A DNA stretch of 64,000 nucleotides from an uncultured Rhizobiaceae bacterium. GTDB lineage: Bacteria > Pseudomonadota > Alphaproteobacteria > Rhizobiales > Rhizobiaceae. The notes beneath the pieces were generated by a model. The model did no database searches. It saw only the letters and a program-made list of their open reading frames with translations, and was not told where the DNA came from. Position 1 is the stretch's first letter; every line of letters starts with the position of its first letter. The DNA lies in the NCBI GenBank assembly GCA_958296345.1, contig CATQIJ010000015.1, positions 1 to 64,000 on the forward strand, given 5' to 3'. Position numbers and translations under genes: made by a program. This document shows positions 1-9,963 of this stretch, one piece after another.

Positions 1-1697
1 TCGCCATCCACATCCATTGAGACGACTGTATTGCTGCCGCCAAACTGATAACGCATTTCACCTGCTGTACCGCTAAAATTGCTTGTGCCGATGAAGCTGA
101 AATCATCATCGCCACCACCCATAACCGCATCAACATCGGACAGATCCATCAAGTCTTCGCCCTGAACGAAATCACGAATGATGTCTCGTTGGCTACCTGC
201 AAGACTGTCATTTACTTCGTTGAAATCAAAGACGTCGTTACCGCCTGTAACACTCACACCGCCGATAAAACTGTCGCCGCGCAAGATATCACGCCCCCCT
301 TCTCCATTAATGAAATCATCGCCTGCGGCACCTGTGCGACGATCTAGTGAATTATCAAAACCACCGAGGATCGTATCATTACCATTGCCACCATTGATCT
401 GATCTTGACCTGTTCCACCGTCGATATAGTCATTACCACCCTGGATAAAGTCATTACCACCACCTCCAAACAGAAAGCCCTCGCCACCGAGACCAAATAT
501 TAGATCACTTCCACCACCGCCATAGATTTCACTATCACCACCACGGCCTGTAAGTCTGTCAGTAAAGTCGCCACCATTAATGTTCTCGACATTGTTGATA
601 ACATCAACGCCGCCGCCGCCAGAAGTTTGTGGTGAACCATTGTTATTAAGGTTGACCGTTACACCACCGCCGAAACCAGAGTAATCCACCGTATCAATAC
701 CAGCACCTCCATCAATAATGTCATTGTCGAAACCACCGAAAATAACATCATTACCTGCTCCACCATTAATGATGTCGTTTCCAAGATCGCCATAGATTAT
801 ATCTTTAACATTCAGCCCAGTAATATCCTCACTCGTTCCGTCTCCTATAATTGTAACGAAATCACCTGAGCCACCAAACCCTGTAAAATTCACACCAGAC
901 AGATCAAGCGATAATGCTGTATCCATGAAAATGGTAAAATTGATATCTAGACTTGAACCAGAAATAGTTTGCGCATCAACATCAGTAAAATTAGCACTTA
1001 ATTGCGCAGCGTTAATATAAAACACCTCAGTTGTGGCGCCAAATACTAATTCTAAAGTTTCTAAATTAGTGAAAGTGTATGGACGTAAATCGAATGAGAT
1101 CCCAGAGCTTGAAACAGCTCGTAATGTATCAATACCTGCGCCACCATCATAAATGCTACCCGCATCAGGCAGGTTCGAAGATGAAATAAGCAATATATCG
1201 TCGCCATCATCGCCAAAAACCTGATTTAATCCAGATAAACCATTTAAGAAATCATCATCATCGCCGCCATTTATAATATCATCATCGAGGCCGCCATCGA
1301 TGGAATCATTACCTGCTCCACCATTGATTATATCATCACCGCCAAAGCTATTGATAATGTCATTGCCTGCCCCACCATTTATGACATCATCCATTAATGT
1401 TCCCAGAATTAAATCATCCTCTGTGATGGCAACATCAAGAAAATTGGTCATAGGTATATCTTCACTAGGCGCAAACGGACCTGAGGTGACACCATCAATA
1501 CCTATAATTTGTGTACTTGCAAAAGCATTAAACGCTGCAAGATCTGGCAGAACGGAAAACGGATCTCCACCAATGGCAAAAATCGAATCAATCCCAGTTG
1601 CTGTGTCTTCCAGACTGAGAAAAATTGTTGTTCTGGTTATGCCGCCATCATCCCATGTCACAATGCCAATCGAAGGCTCCAAGCCGACATGGCGATT
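1..1697 (-). CDS. RTX calcium-binding protein, C-terminal part (partial)
   Basis: The minus strand is open from 1697 to the left edge, about 565 codons. It reads as clusters of glycine- and aspartate-rich nonapeptides of the GGxGxDxux type, for example NGGAGNDIIN near 1385 and near 770, and YGGGGSDLIFG near 520. These are parallel beta-roll calcium sites of proteins exported by type I secretion. The last 80 codons before the edge (RDFVQGEDLMDLSDVDA, then SFIGTSNFSGTAGEMRY) resemble the serralysin C-terminal (peptidase M10 C) domain, so the true C-terminus lies only a little outside the window. No protease domain is visible. The 5' end is odd: the frame is closed by a TGA at 1698-1700 and the first ATG is only at 1451. 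The start is therefore uncertain; see the small ORF just upstream. Confidence 0.85.
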
Positions 1698-1849
1698 TCA
1701 AGAAGTCGTGCGAGTGTGTGTTCCCCTAACCCCAGCGCCATTTGGCGTAGTTGTGGAAGCATATCACTTAAATACTCTAGCTCAGAGGCACGTCTCATGC
1801 TTAAGTTATTTAAGGATTTTGGATTTAATACAGTTGCTTGATAGCTCAT
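1658..1849 (-). CDS. Small protein or displaced N-terminus of the RTX gene
   Basis: A 63-residue frame with an ATG start overlaps the beginning of the RTX frame. Residues 21-52 (SELEYLSDMLPQLRQMA, then TLARLLEIA) look like a short alpha-helical alphaproteobacterial family that I recognise only from memory as small stand-alone proteins. The last residues (SAWSLRLAL) look like out-of-frame read-through. One extra base near 1690 would join this frame directly to the RTX frame. Either this is the N-terminus of the RTX gene with a one-base loss, or a small gene has been fused to an RTX remnant. No strong ribosome-binding site precedes the ATG. Confidence 0.4.
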   Translation of the reverse strand: MSYQATVLNPKSLNNLSMRRASELEYLSDMLPQLRQMALGLGEHTLARLLEIAMSAWSLRLAL

Positions 1850-2065
1850 GGCCCACAGTTAAAATGTTGCCCTGCCAGAATATATTGACCACCTATTGAC
1901 AAGAACCACTACTATAGGTTGCATTATTATCAATACACTATTTATACATGTATTATTGCTTTTCTTTAGCCTCAAATTCACTTTGGACTTGACGATTGCT
2001 TGTTCAATCGCCAATTCAGAGGCCTTTGTAATATTAATTTGCTTCGAAATTAGAATGGTACGCTT

Positions 2066-4672
2066 ATGACCCATAGTCTTGTTATTGTTGAATCCCCTGC
2101 CAAAGCTAAGACGATCAACAAATATCTAGGCAAGGATTATACCGTACTGGCCTCTTATGGCCATGTACGAGACCTTCCGCCAAAAGACGGTTCTGTACTG
2201 CCAGATGAAGACTTTGCGATGTCGTGGACTACGGATGCGCGCTCTAAGCCTCGTATGACTGACATTACAAAAGCCATGAAGAATTCTGATAAACTCATTC
2301 TCGCAACCGACCCCGACCGTGAGGGTGAAGCAATTTCTTGGCATGTGTTGCAAGTCTTAAATGACAAAAAAGCTATTAAAGACAAACCTGTTGAACGCGT
2401 TGTGTTTAATGCGATTACTAAGAAATCTGTCCTTGAAGCGATGGAAAGTCCGCGCGAAATTGATGTACCATTGGTCGATGCATACCTTGCTCGCCGTGCG
2501 TTAGACTACCTAGTTGGCTTTACGCTTTCTCCTGTGCTTTGGCGTAAATTACCAGGTGCGCGTTCTGCTGGCCGTGTACAATCTGTCGCCCTTCGTCTGG
2601 TTTGCGATCGTGAGGCTGAAATCGAACGCTTTGTACCCGTTGAATATTGGTCAATTCTAGCAAGCCTAAAAAATTCGACAGGTGTAGTGTTTGAAGCACG
2701 TATTGCTGAATATGATGGGCAAAAACTTTCACGCCTTGATATTCCTAATGAAGCTATGGCGATGGAAATCAAGGCAGCGCTTGATGCTGGCGACCTTAAA
2801 GTACAATCCGTTGAAGCTAAACCAACAAAGCGCAACCCTTACGCACCTTTCACGACTTCAACAATGCAAATGGATGCATCGCGTCGTTTGAGCTTCACAG
2901 CCAAGCAAACGATGCAAGTTGCACAAAAATTATATGAAGGTATTGATGTTGGCGACGGTGAGACCACAGGTCTTATTACATATATGCGTACAGATGGCGT
3001 ACAAATTGCCCCTGAGGCGGTTCAGCCCATTCGTGATCAAATTGCAAAAACGTTTTCAGCTAAACACGTTCCTGAGGCACCCCGCATTTATACTTCCAAG
3101 GCTAAGAATGCTCAAGAAGCGCACGAAGCTATTCGTCCTACTGAAATTTCTCGCCATCCAAAAGATATGAAGCAATATCTCAGCGATGAAATGTTTAAAC
3201 TTTATGATCTAATCTGGAAACGCACCATAGCATCTCAAATGGCGTCTGCAGATATTGAGCGTACGGCTATTGATATTGTAACGACAAGCGGAAAAGCAAC
3301 ACGACTTCGTGCTAATGGTTCTGTGGTTATCTTTGACGGTTTTCTAGCTGCATATGACGAAGCAAAATCTGAAGATGCGGATGAAGATGACAAGCGTCTT
3401 CCAGCATTAAAAGAAGGTGAAGATGTTGTTCGTGAAAAAATCGAAGCAAAGCAACACTTCACAGACCCGCCTGCTCGTTTCTCAGAGGCTTCCCTCATTC
3501 GCAAGATGGAAGAATTAGGCATTGGGCGCCCTTCAACATACGCATCAGTTCTATCAACGCTGCAAGACCGTAATTATGTAATTCTAGAAAAGCGACGCTT
3601 TACGCCAGACTCTAAGGGACGTGTTGTAACAAGCTTTTTGGAAAGTTATTTTAACCGCTATGTTGAATATGACTTCACAGCCAATCTTGAAGAAAAGCTG
3701 GATAAAATTTCTGCAGGCGATCTTCAATGGAAAGATGTTCTTCGTGATTTCTGGACACAGTTTTCTGAGAGCGTAGGTGAAACAAAGGATCTGCGTGTTT
3801 CAGAAGTTCTGGACAAACTCAACATCGAACTTGCACCGCTCGCCTTCCCTCCGCGTGAAGATGGCGGCGCACCACGTGAGTGCCCTACCTGTAAAGAAGG
3901 TGAACTCAGCCTCAAGGTTGGTAAGTTCGGTGCTTTTGTTGGGTGTTCAAATTATCCAGAATGTAAATACACACGTCAGCTTGGTCAAAGTGATACAGAA
4001 GCTGCGGCTCAAGCATTAGCAGATGGGCCAAAGGTACTGGGCACAGACCCCGAAACTGAAGAAGAAGTTTCGCTTCGTACTGGTCGTTTTGGGCCTTATA
4101 TCCAACGCGGCGAAGGTACGCCAAAAGAAGTTAAACGTGCAGGCATTCCTAAAGGTTGGGATCCGTTAGAAGTTGATTTTGAAAAAGCGCTTAAGCTTCT
4201 TTCTCTCCCACGCGATGTGGGTAATCACCCTGAATCAGGTAAGATGATTAAATCTGGCATTGGTCGTTATGGTCCATTTGTTTTGCATGACGGCATGTAT
4301 GCTAATATGGAATCTGTTGAAGATGCTTTCACTATTGGTATCAACCATGCGGTGACCTTACTGGCTGAAAAAGCAGCTAAAGGTCCAGGGCGTAGAGGCG
4401 CTGCATCTGCTCTTAAAGACCTTGGCGATCACCCTGATGGGGAAAGCGGCAAGATGACGGTTAATGATGGTCGTTTTGGCCCTTATATTAAATGCGGCAA
4501 AGTCAACGCCACCCTACCAAAAGACAAAGACCCGCTAACGGTAACCGTTGAAGAAGCAGTAGAACTTATTGCAGCAAAAGTTGCGAAGACTGGCAAAAAA
4601 CCAGCAGCGAAGAAAAAAGCTCCTGCAAAAAAGAAAGCAGCAGCTAAGAAGCCTGCTGCAAAGAAAGAGTAG
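2066..4672 (+). CDS. topA: DNA topoisomerase I
   Basis: Type IA topoisomerase that relaxes negative supercoils by passing strands through a transient break. The Toprim domain is at the N-terminus, with TDPDREGEA at residues 81-89 binding magnesium. The active-site tyrosine is Tyr306 in TYMRTDG. After the core come a four-cysteine zinc ribbon (CPTC ... GCSNYPEC, about residues 605-635) and several TopA C-terminal repeats with the RFGPYI motif. The protein ends in a lysine/alanine-rich DNA-binding tail. The length of 868 aa is normal. The usual rhizobial neighbour dprA is not upstream; an RTX gene diverges there instead. rnr follows after 8 bp, suggesting co-transcription. Confidence 0.98.
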   Translation: MTHSLVIVESPAKAKTINKYLGKDYTVLASYGHVRDLPPKDGSVLPDEDFAMSWTTDARSKPRMTDITKAMKNSDKLILATDPDREGEAISWHVLQVLNDKKAIKDKPVERVVFNAITKKSVLEAMESPREIDVPLVDAYLARRALDYLVGFTLSPVLWRKLPGARSAGRVQSVALRLVCDREAEIERFVPVEYWSILASLKNSTGVVFEARIAEYDGQKLSRLDIPNEAMAMEIKAALDAGDLKVQSVEAKPTKRNPYAPFTTSTMQMDASRRLSFTAKQTMQVAQKLYEGIDVGDGETTGLITYMRTDGVQIAPEAVQPIRDQIAKTFSAKHVPEAPRIYTSKAKNAQEAHEAIRPTEISRHPKDMKQYLSDEMFKLYDLIWKRTIASQMASADIERTAIDIVTTSGKATRLRANGSVVIFDGFLAAYDEAKSEDADEDDKRLPALKEGEDVVREKIEAKQHFTDPPARFSEASLIRKMEELGIGRPSTYASVLSTLQDRNYVILEKRRFTPDSKGRVVTSFLESYFNRYVEYDFTANLEEKLDKISAGDLQWKDVLRDFWTQFSESVGETKDLRVSEVLDKLNIELAPLAFPPREDGGAPRECPTCKEGELSLKVGKFGAFVGCSNYPECKYTRQLGQSDTEAAAQALADGPKVLGTDPETEEEVSLRTGRFGPYIQRGEGTPKEVKRAGIPKGWDPLEVDFEKALKLLSLPRDVGNHPESGKMIKSGIGRYGPFVLHDGMYANMESVEDAFTIGINHAVTLLAEKAAKGPGRRGAASALKDLGDHPDGESGKMTVNDGRFGPYIKCGKVNATLPKDKDPLTVTVEEAVELIAAKVAKTGKKPAAKKKAPAKKKAAAKKPAAKKE

Positions 4673-4680
4673 CGTTTTAA

Positions 4681-6978
4681 TTGGCGAAACAAGTCCCGCC
4701 TAAGAAAAAACTATCCAAGGTAGCAAAACGTGCGGCGGCCAATGCGCCGACACGCGAGCAGATTTTAAAGTTTGTTGCGGAGAACCCTAGACGCAATTCA
4801 AAGCGGGATATCTCCAAAGCCTTTAACATTAAAGGTGCGGATAAAATCCACCTTAAAGCTATTTTACGAGATCTTGTCCAAGAAGGTAAAATAGAATGCC
4901 GTGGCAAGCGTCTATCCCAAGCAGGCCAACTCCCTCCTGTGATAGCCATCGATGTTTTAACACGGGATCGTAATGGCGGCTTACTGGGTAAGCCTGCTGA
5001 TTGGGATGAAGCCAAAAACGGTAAGCCCCCTGTTATTGAAGTTTCAACCAGAGCTAAAGGCAAAGAAAAAGTAGCAGGCCTTGGCAATCGTGTACTTGCA
5101 AAAGTATTCCGCATTGGCTCATCCGATCGCTACACCGCAAAAGTGATAAAAATACTGCCCAAGCAAGAAACGCAAATGCTTGGTGTCGTGCGTATTGGCG
5201 AAGGCGGTATTAGACTTGAATCTGCTGTTCGACGCCAAGGTGAGATGGAAATTCCTGCCGATTTACTTGGTGATGCACAAGATGGTGATCTTGTAACTGT
5301 AGAAACGATTGGTGGGCCTAAATTTGGTTTAAAGCGCGCTAAAGTTACAGGTGTGATTGGTTCTTATAAAACAGAAAAAGCTGCTTCAATCATTGCTATT
5401 CATGCCAATGAAATTCCACATATTTTTCCTGAAAGTGTTATTCACGAATCTGAAGCGATAAAACCTGCCTCACAAGGCAAGCGAGAAGATTGGCGTGATA
5501 TTCCGCTCATCACGATTGATCCAGCGGACGCAAAAGATCACGATGACGCTATTCAAGCCGAACCTGACCCAGACGTTACAGGTGGGCATATTGTACGCGT
5601 CGCGATTGCAGATGTTTCTGCTTATATACAATCTGGTTCTGCAATGGATACGGAAGCGCTTTTACGTGGAAATTCTGTTTATTTCCCAGACCGTGTAGTT
5701 CCAATGTTACCAGAACGCATTTCCAACAATCTTTGTTCGCTACGCGAAGGTGAAGACCGCCCTGCTCTAGCCGTGAAAATGCATTTTGATGAGGAAGGTC
5801 GTAAGACCAAGCATACTTTCCACCGTGTCCTGATGCGAAACCATGCCAATCTTGCATATCCGCGCTATCAGGCGGCTATCGACGGCAAACCTGACGCAAA
5901 GACCAAGCCATTGATGAAAGATGTGCTGGAGCCGCTTTATGAAGCTTACAAGTGCATGACCAGAGGGCGCAACACTCGCCAACCGCTGGAACTTGATTTG
6001 CCAGAGCGTAAAATTATTCTAAAAGAAGACGGAACGGTTGATCGTGTTTTAGTCCCGGATCGCCTTGATGCACATAAGCTTGTTGAAGAATGTATGATTC
6101 AGGCAAATGTTTGTGCAGCAGAAACGCTTGAACGTAAGAAGCAGCCGCTCATCTACCGCGTTCACGAATCACCATTACTTGATAAGCTGGAAAAGCTTCG
6201 TGAATTTTTGACATCGCTTGAAATGACATTAGCGAAACCTGGCAATCTTCGTGCGATGCACTTTAATCAGATTTTATCAAAAGTACGTGGCACAGAAAAT
6301 GAAGAGCTTGTGAGTCAGGTTGTTCTACGTTCTCAAAGCCAAGCCGTATATACTTCTGAAAACCAAGGTCACTTTGGTTTGCAACTCTCACGCTATGCGC
6401 ATTTCACCTCGCCGATTAGGCGGTATGCTGATTTGATTGTTCACCGCGCCCTTGTGGGGTCTCTTGGACTTGGTGAAGGTGGTATTACGCCTCACGAGGA
6501 AAAGACTTTAGAAGATATTGCAGCAGGCATTTGTATCACCGAGCGCCGCGCCATGCAGGCGGAGCGGGAAACAATTGATCGTCTGATTGCAGGTTTCTTA
6601 TCAGAACAAATTGGCGCTACGTTTCATGGACGCATCAATGGTGTGACGAAGTCAGGACTGTTTGTCACGCTTGATGATACTGGCGCAGATGGATTTATAC
6701 CGATATCCTTGCTGGGTGATGAGTATTTCATCTTTGATGATGCAATTCATGCAGTTATTGGCGAAAGTTCTGGTCAACAGTATCAGATGGGCCAAAGAGT
6801 AGAAGTTAAACTAGTTGAAGCAGCACCAGTAGCTGGGGCGCTTCGATTTGAGATGATTAGCGAAGGTGTTGAAGGCACTGGTCTTCCTCGTTCTCGCAAT
6901 ACAAACAAACGCACTGGCCACAGAGGCCGGCAAACGCCTGGAACTTTTAGAGGCAAAGGGCGCAGAAAAAGGCATTAA
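4681..6978 (+). CDS. rnr: Ribonuclease R
   Basis: A 3'-5' hydrolytic exoribonuclease of the RNase II/R family that degrades structured RNA. It starts at TTG 8 bp after topA, and no ATG near this position fits the N-terminus better. The order is an N-terminal winged-helix region (about 20-90), cold-shock-like domains, the RNB catalytic domain with DAKDHDDAI near residue 281 (metal-binding aspartates), and an S1 domain (about 640-720). The tail is basic (KRTGHRGRQ ... GRRKRH). The length of 765 aa is typical. The topA-rnr-DUF983-NUDIX order is the rhizobial arrangement, and the genes are packed tightly enough to form an operon. Confidence 0.97.
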   Translation: MAKQVPPKKKLSKVAKRAAANAPTREQILKFVAENPRRNSKRDISKAFNIKGADKIHLKAILRDLVQEGKIECRGKRLSQAGQLPPVIAIDVLTRDRNGGLLGKPADWDEAKNGKPPVIEVSTRAKGKEKVAGLGNRVLAKVFRIGSSDRYTAKVIKILPKQETQMLGVVRIGEGGIRLESAVRRQGEMEIPADLLGDAQDGDLVTVETIGGPKFGLKRAKVTGVIGSYKTEKAASIIAIHANEIPHIFPESVIHESEAIKPASQGKREDWRDIPLITIDPADAKDHDDAIQAEPDPDVTGGHIVRVAIADVSAYIQSGSAMDTEALLRGNSVYFPDRVVPMLPERISNNLCSLREGEDRPALAVKMHFDEEGRKTKHTFHRVLMRNHANLAYPRYQAAIDGKPDAKTKPLMKDVLEPLYEAYKCMTRGRNTRQPLELDLPERKIILKEDGTVDRVLVPDRLDAHKLVEECMIQANVCAAETLERKKQPLIYRVHESPLLDKLEKLREFLTSLEMTLAKPGNLRAMHFNQILSKVRGTENEELVSQVVLRSQSQAVYTSENQGHFGLQLSRYAHFTSPIRRYADLIVHRALVGSLGLGEGGITPHEEKTLEDIAAGICITERRAMQAERETIDRLIAGFLSEQIGATFHGRINGVTKSGLFVTLDDTGADGFIPISLLGDEYFIFDDAIHAVIGESSGQQYQMGQRVEVKLVEAAPVAGALRFEMISEGVEGTGLPRSRNTNKRTGHRGRQTPGTFRGKGRRKRH

Positions 6979-6982
6979 GCTT

Positions 6983-7384
6983 ATGAGTATAAATGAAGTT
7001 CATGTTGAGACGTTAGAAGAACGCAAAACCTTTCCTGCTATGATGAAAGGCCTGCGTGGTAATTGTCCTTCATGCGGTGAGACAAAACTATTTACGGGCG
7101 GACTTAAAGTTCAAGACAAATGCTCAGCCTGTAATGAAGAGTTTCATCATCACCGCGCAGATGACCTACCAGCTTATTTAAATATTTTTGTTGTAGGACA
7201 CGTTGTCGTAGCTATCATGATGATGGCGTTGACATGGAAATTAGTTGGCATGTGGACTGGTATGTTCTTGACTATTGGTGTTGCAGTTCTTGCCTCAGTC
7301 CTCTTTATGCGTCCACTTAAAGGCATGGTGGTTGGTGCGCAATGGGCAATGCGTATGCATGGCTTTGGCGGGAATGAAGACTAG
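6983..7384 (+). CDS. DUF983 family membrane protein
   Basis: Small inner-membrane protein of 133 aa with no known activity. An N-terminal zinc-ribbon-like segment contains two Cys-x-x-Cys pairs (CPSC and CSAC), followed by the FHHHRADDLPAY motif typical of DUF983 and two membrane helices (about residues 68-105). The open frame extends back into rnr, but the ATG at 6983, just past the rnr stop, gives the normal family N-terminus. It sits between rnr and the NUDIX gene in one transcription direction. Confidence 0.9.
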   Translation: MSINEVHVETLEERKTFPAMMKGLRGNCPSCGETKLFTGGLKVQDKCSACNEEFHHHRADDLPAYLNIFVVGHVVVAIMMMALTWKLVGMWTGMFLTIGVAVLASVLFMRPLKGMVVGAQWAMRMHGFGGNED

Positions 7385-7387
7385 CCT

Positions 7388-8191
7388 ATGACATCAGATA
7401 AATTTCAGGGCAATGACGAAGACCTCAATACGGAAGTAAATCGTATTCAAGGCATGATCAACTCTGATCAAGCCCGTGAATTTCGTACTAAAACACGCAA
7501 TGAGTATGGCTATATACGCCCGAAGAACGCTTCTACGATGATACTTCTTGATGGTCCAAAGGATGATCCACGTATCTTAATGGGCAAGCGTAATAAGAAA
7601 TTAAAATTCATGCCGGGCGCTTTGGTTTTTCCAGGCGGTTCTGTTGATAAATTTGATGGGTCAGTTCCTGTAGCAAATGAGCTGACTGAAGCAACTCAAT
7701 CAAGATTAATGCAAGCGATGCGAGGAAAGCCAACAAAAAGAGGCGCGCGCGCGCTCGGTGTAGCAGCGGTTCGTGAAGTAGCTGAAGAAAGTGGCTTATT
7801 ATTGGGTAAGTCTGGTGATTTAAAAAACAATCATGAAGACTGGAAAGATTTTAAAGATAAAGGCTTGGTCCCTGCTCTTTCAGCACTGCGTTTATTTTCA
7901 AGAGCAATAACACCGCCTGGTAATTCTCGCCGTTTTGATACTTGGTTCTTCCTTGCACATGCATCAGAAGTTGGTTTTGCACCAGAAGGCGGATTTGACC
8001 CTGATGGCGAGTTAGAAGAACTTCAGTGGATTAGACCTAAAGATGCGATCACTGAAAACACACGGGAGATTACTCGTGTCATGCTGGTTGAGTTAATTCA
8101 GCGATTGGCGAAGGATCCGAACCTTTCAGATGATTACCCTGCTCCGCATTATCAAACCACTGGAAACCACTTTCGCAAGACGATAATCTAG
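7388..8191 (+). CDS. NUDIX hydrolase
   Basis: NUDIX superfamily hydrolase of 267 aa, probably a nucleoside-diphosphate-x phosphatase; the substrate cannot be told. The fold is indicated by FMPGALVFPGG (about residues 75-85) and the catalytic helix VAAVREVAEESGLLL near residue 130, which supplies the REVxEExG half of the Nudix box. The spacing between the GG and the REV is longer than in MutT-type enzymes, as usual in this alphaproteobacterial group. It starts 3 bp after the DUF983 stop, consistent with translational coupling. Confidence 0.93.
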   Translation: MTSDKFQGNDEDLNTEVNRIQGMINSDQAREFRTKTRNEYGYIRPKNASTMILLDGPKDDPRILMGKRNKKLKFMPGALVFPGGSVDKFDGSVPVANELTEATQSRLMQAMRGKPTKRGARALGVAAVREVAEESGLLLGKSGDLKNNHEDWKDFKDKGLVPALSALRLFSRAITPPGNSRRFDTWFFLAHASEVGFAPEGGFDPDGELEELQWIRPKDAITENTREITRVMLVELIQRLAKDPNLSDDYPAPHYQTTGNHFRKTII

Positions 8192-8226
8192 GTTAAGCGT
8201 GAATAGATAATTCTAGAGTCTATTCC

Positions 8227-9402
8227 ATGGCATTCATACAATCATGCATAAAGAAAACATTCGCAGGTAGCGACTTGCGCGGTATTATTGCTGCGATTGC
8301 AAGTATTTCTGTTGTGGGCACAGGCATTGGCTTGAGCTTCCCTTTATTAAGCCTATTGATGGAACAACGCGGCATTGCAGCTTCAATCATTGGCGCTAAC
8401 ACTGCTATTGCGGGCATTGCAGCAATGGTGGCAGTTCCTTTTATAACGCCAATTGCTAGATCACTTGGGGTTGTTAATACCTTGCTGGCGGCAATAACTG
8501 TTTCTATATTTTGCTTGGCTGGGTTTTATCTCACAGATAATTTGCCAATTTGGTTTGTGCTTAGATTTATCTTTAGCGCTGCTCTCACAGCGCTTTTCAT
8601 ACTTAGTGAGTTTTGGATTAACTCAGCCTCTGAAGAAAATAACCGTGGTCTTGTTCTTGGAATATACGCCACAGTTCTAAGCTTAGGTTTTGCCTTTGGG
8701 CCAGGAATATTATCAGTTGTTGGCACTCACGGAATATTACCGTTTTTGATTGGTGGCAGCATGATCGTTTCCGCAATTGTTCCAATTTTATGTGGTCGCA
8801 ATAATGAGCCAGAAATGGAACGCACAGGTAAAACGCCATCTATTATTCCATATTTATTTATGGTGCCGCTCGCGACAATGGCAGGTTTTGTATTTGGGGC
8901 AGCTGAGCAAATTGAACTAGCGCTCCTCCCCGTCTTTGCGATTCGTTCAGGCTACGAAGAACAGACAGCAGCTTTGCTATTAACAATCGTTGGTCTTGGT
9001 AATGTGGCGTTACAAATTCCGCTTGGGATGTGGAGTGATCGTGTTAATGACCGCCGTGTTGTTTTACTTGCCTGTACCCTGATAGGCGTTGCAGGTGCTA
9101 TTTTAATTCCGCTCACAGCTCAAATAGGCTGGATGCTTGGTGTTGTTTTATTCATCTATGGCGGGATTATTTCTGGCATGTACACCGTTGGCCTTGCTCA
9201 CCTTGGCTCACGCCTAAAAGGCACCGACCTTGCGCAAGCCAATGCAGCTTTTGTTTTGTGCTATGGATTTGGAATGACCATAGGTCCGCAATCAGCTGGC
9301 ATTGCCATGGATATTATGGGGCCTGCAGGCTTTGGGGCAAGTTTATTTGTGTTCTTCGCACTGTATCTGGTTTTGTATGTAATTCGAGTTCAAAAAGCTT
9401 AA
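8227..9402 (+). CDS. MFS transporter
   Basis: Twelve-helix major facilitator superfamily protein of 391 aa in the inner membrane. Helix pairs separated by short loops run along the whole length. The central motif MWSDRVNDRRVVLL (about residue 260) is the MFS motif A of the second half. The sequence resembles YcaD/TetA-like exporters of unknown substrate. The same gene lies between the NUDIX gene and rpmG in many rhizobia. It is followed by about 270 bp without a gene before rpmG. Confidence 0.92.
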   Translation: MAFIQSCIKKTFAGSDLRGIIAAIASISVVGTGIGLSFPLLSLLMEQRGIAASIIGANTAIAGIAAMVAVPFITPIARSLGVVNTLLAAITVSIFCLAGFYLTDNLPIWFVLRFIFSAALTALFILSEFWINSASEENNRGLVLGIYATVLSLGFAFGPGILSVVGTHGILPFLIGGSMIVSAIVPILCGRNNEPEMERTGKTPSIIPYLFMVPLATMAGFVFGAAEQIELALLPVFAIRSGYEEQTAALLLTIVGLGNVALQIPLGMWSDRVNDRRVVLLACTLIGVAGAILIPLTAQIGWMLGVVLFIYGGIISGMYTVGLAHLGSRLKGTDLAQANAAFVLCYGFGMTIGPQSAGIAMDIMGPAGFGASLFVFFALYLVLYVIRVQKA

Positions 9403-9548
9403 CTCCAATCAATTGACTTGTACCAAACGAATTGAAATTTTATCAATCCATCCATCCAAACTGCATCTATTTCATTTGAGCATTCTGTTTATTCAGCAAG
9501 ATAATTATAGGTAGAACAAACAATCCGTAAGCTAAGTTCACCTTTGTC

Positions 9549-9576
9549 TTGACTTTTGGTTGGCTTTAAGTAATTT
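9549..9576 (+). promoter_or_regulatory. Possible sigma70 promoter for rpmG
   Basis: TTGACT at 9549-9554 and TAATTT at 9571-9576 are separated by 16 bp in the 270 bp space between the MFS gene and rpmG. This is a reasonable housekeeping-type promoter about 95 bp upstream of the rpmG start. It was found by eye and has no experimental support. Confidence 0.35.
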
Positions 9577-9673
9577 GCGCTTCAACAGATGGTCGTGAAC
9601 GTGCGGCCTGTTTTATTTCCGTTCCTATTTGCTTTATATAAAAAGTGAAGGTTCAAGATACAGGATTAATATC

Positions 9674-9841
9674 ATGGCAAAAGCCACTACTATTAAAATC
9701 AAGCTGGAAAGCACTGCTGACACTGGTTTCTTTTATGTAACAAAGAAAAACAGCCGTACAATGACTGAAAAAATGGTCAAGCGTAAGTATGACCCAGTTG
9801 CTAGAAAGCACGTTGAATTTAAAGAAACTAAAATCAAGTAA
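9674..9841 (+). CDS. rpmG: 50S ribosomal protein L33
   Basis: Large-subunit protein of 55 aa ([13 protein letters not shown] ... FKETKIK), the normal alphaproteobacterial length. It lacks the CxxC pairs of the zinc-binding form, so it is the zinc-free C-minus paralogue. The frame extends 15 codons upstream, but the ATG at 9674 gives the family N-terminus. A strong terminator follows, so this is a single-gene unit. In many rhizobia rpmG lies next to pleD; here 3 kb of other sequence separates them. Confidence 0.96.
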   Translation: MAKATTIKIKLESTADTGFFYVTKKNSRTMTEKMVKRKYDPVARKHVEFKETKIK

Positions 9842-9865
9842 TTTTAGATTTCAAATAGAATCAAA

Positions 9866-9893
9866 AAGAGCCGCTTTTCAAAGCGGCTTTTTT
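9866..9893 (+). terminator. Rho-independent terminator after rpmG
   Basis: AGCCGCTTT at 9869-9877 pairs with AAAGCGGCT at 9880-9888 and is followed by a T run. It ends the rpmG transcript. Confidence 0.9.
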
Positions 9894-9963
9894 ATTGACT
9901 AAATTTATCGCAATGGCATGAAATTTGCTTCTTTGTTACTAAGTAACAATCGAGGTATTTTCT

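Noticed and set aside
1300-1899. 199-codon plus-strand frame over the RTX region
   Set aside because: It is the antisense shadow of glycine/aspartate repeats (rich in Pro, Ser, Ile); the minus strand carries the clear RTX motifs.
4483-4692. 69-codon minus frame rich in Ala and Phe that looks like a membrane helix
   Set aside because: It is antisense to the lysine/alanine-rich topA tail, which produces such frames by composition.
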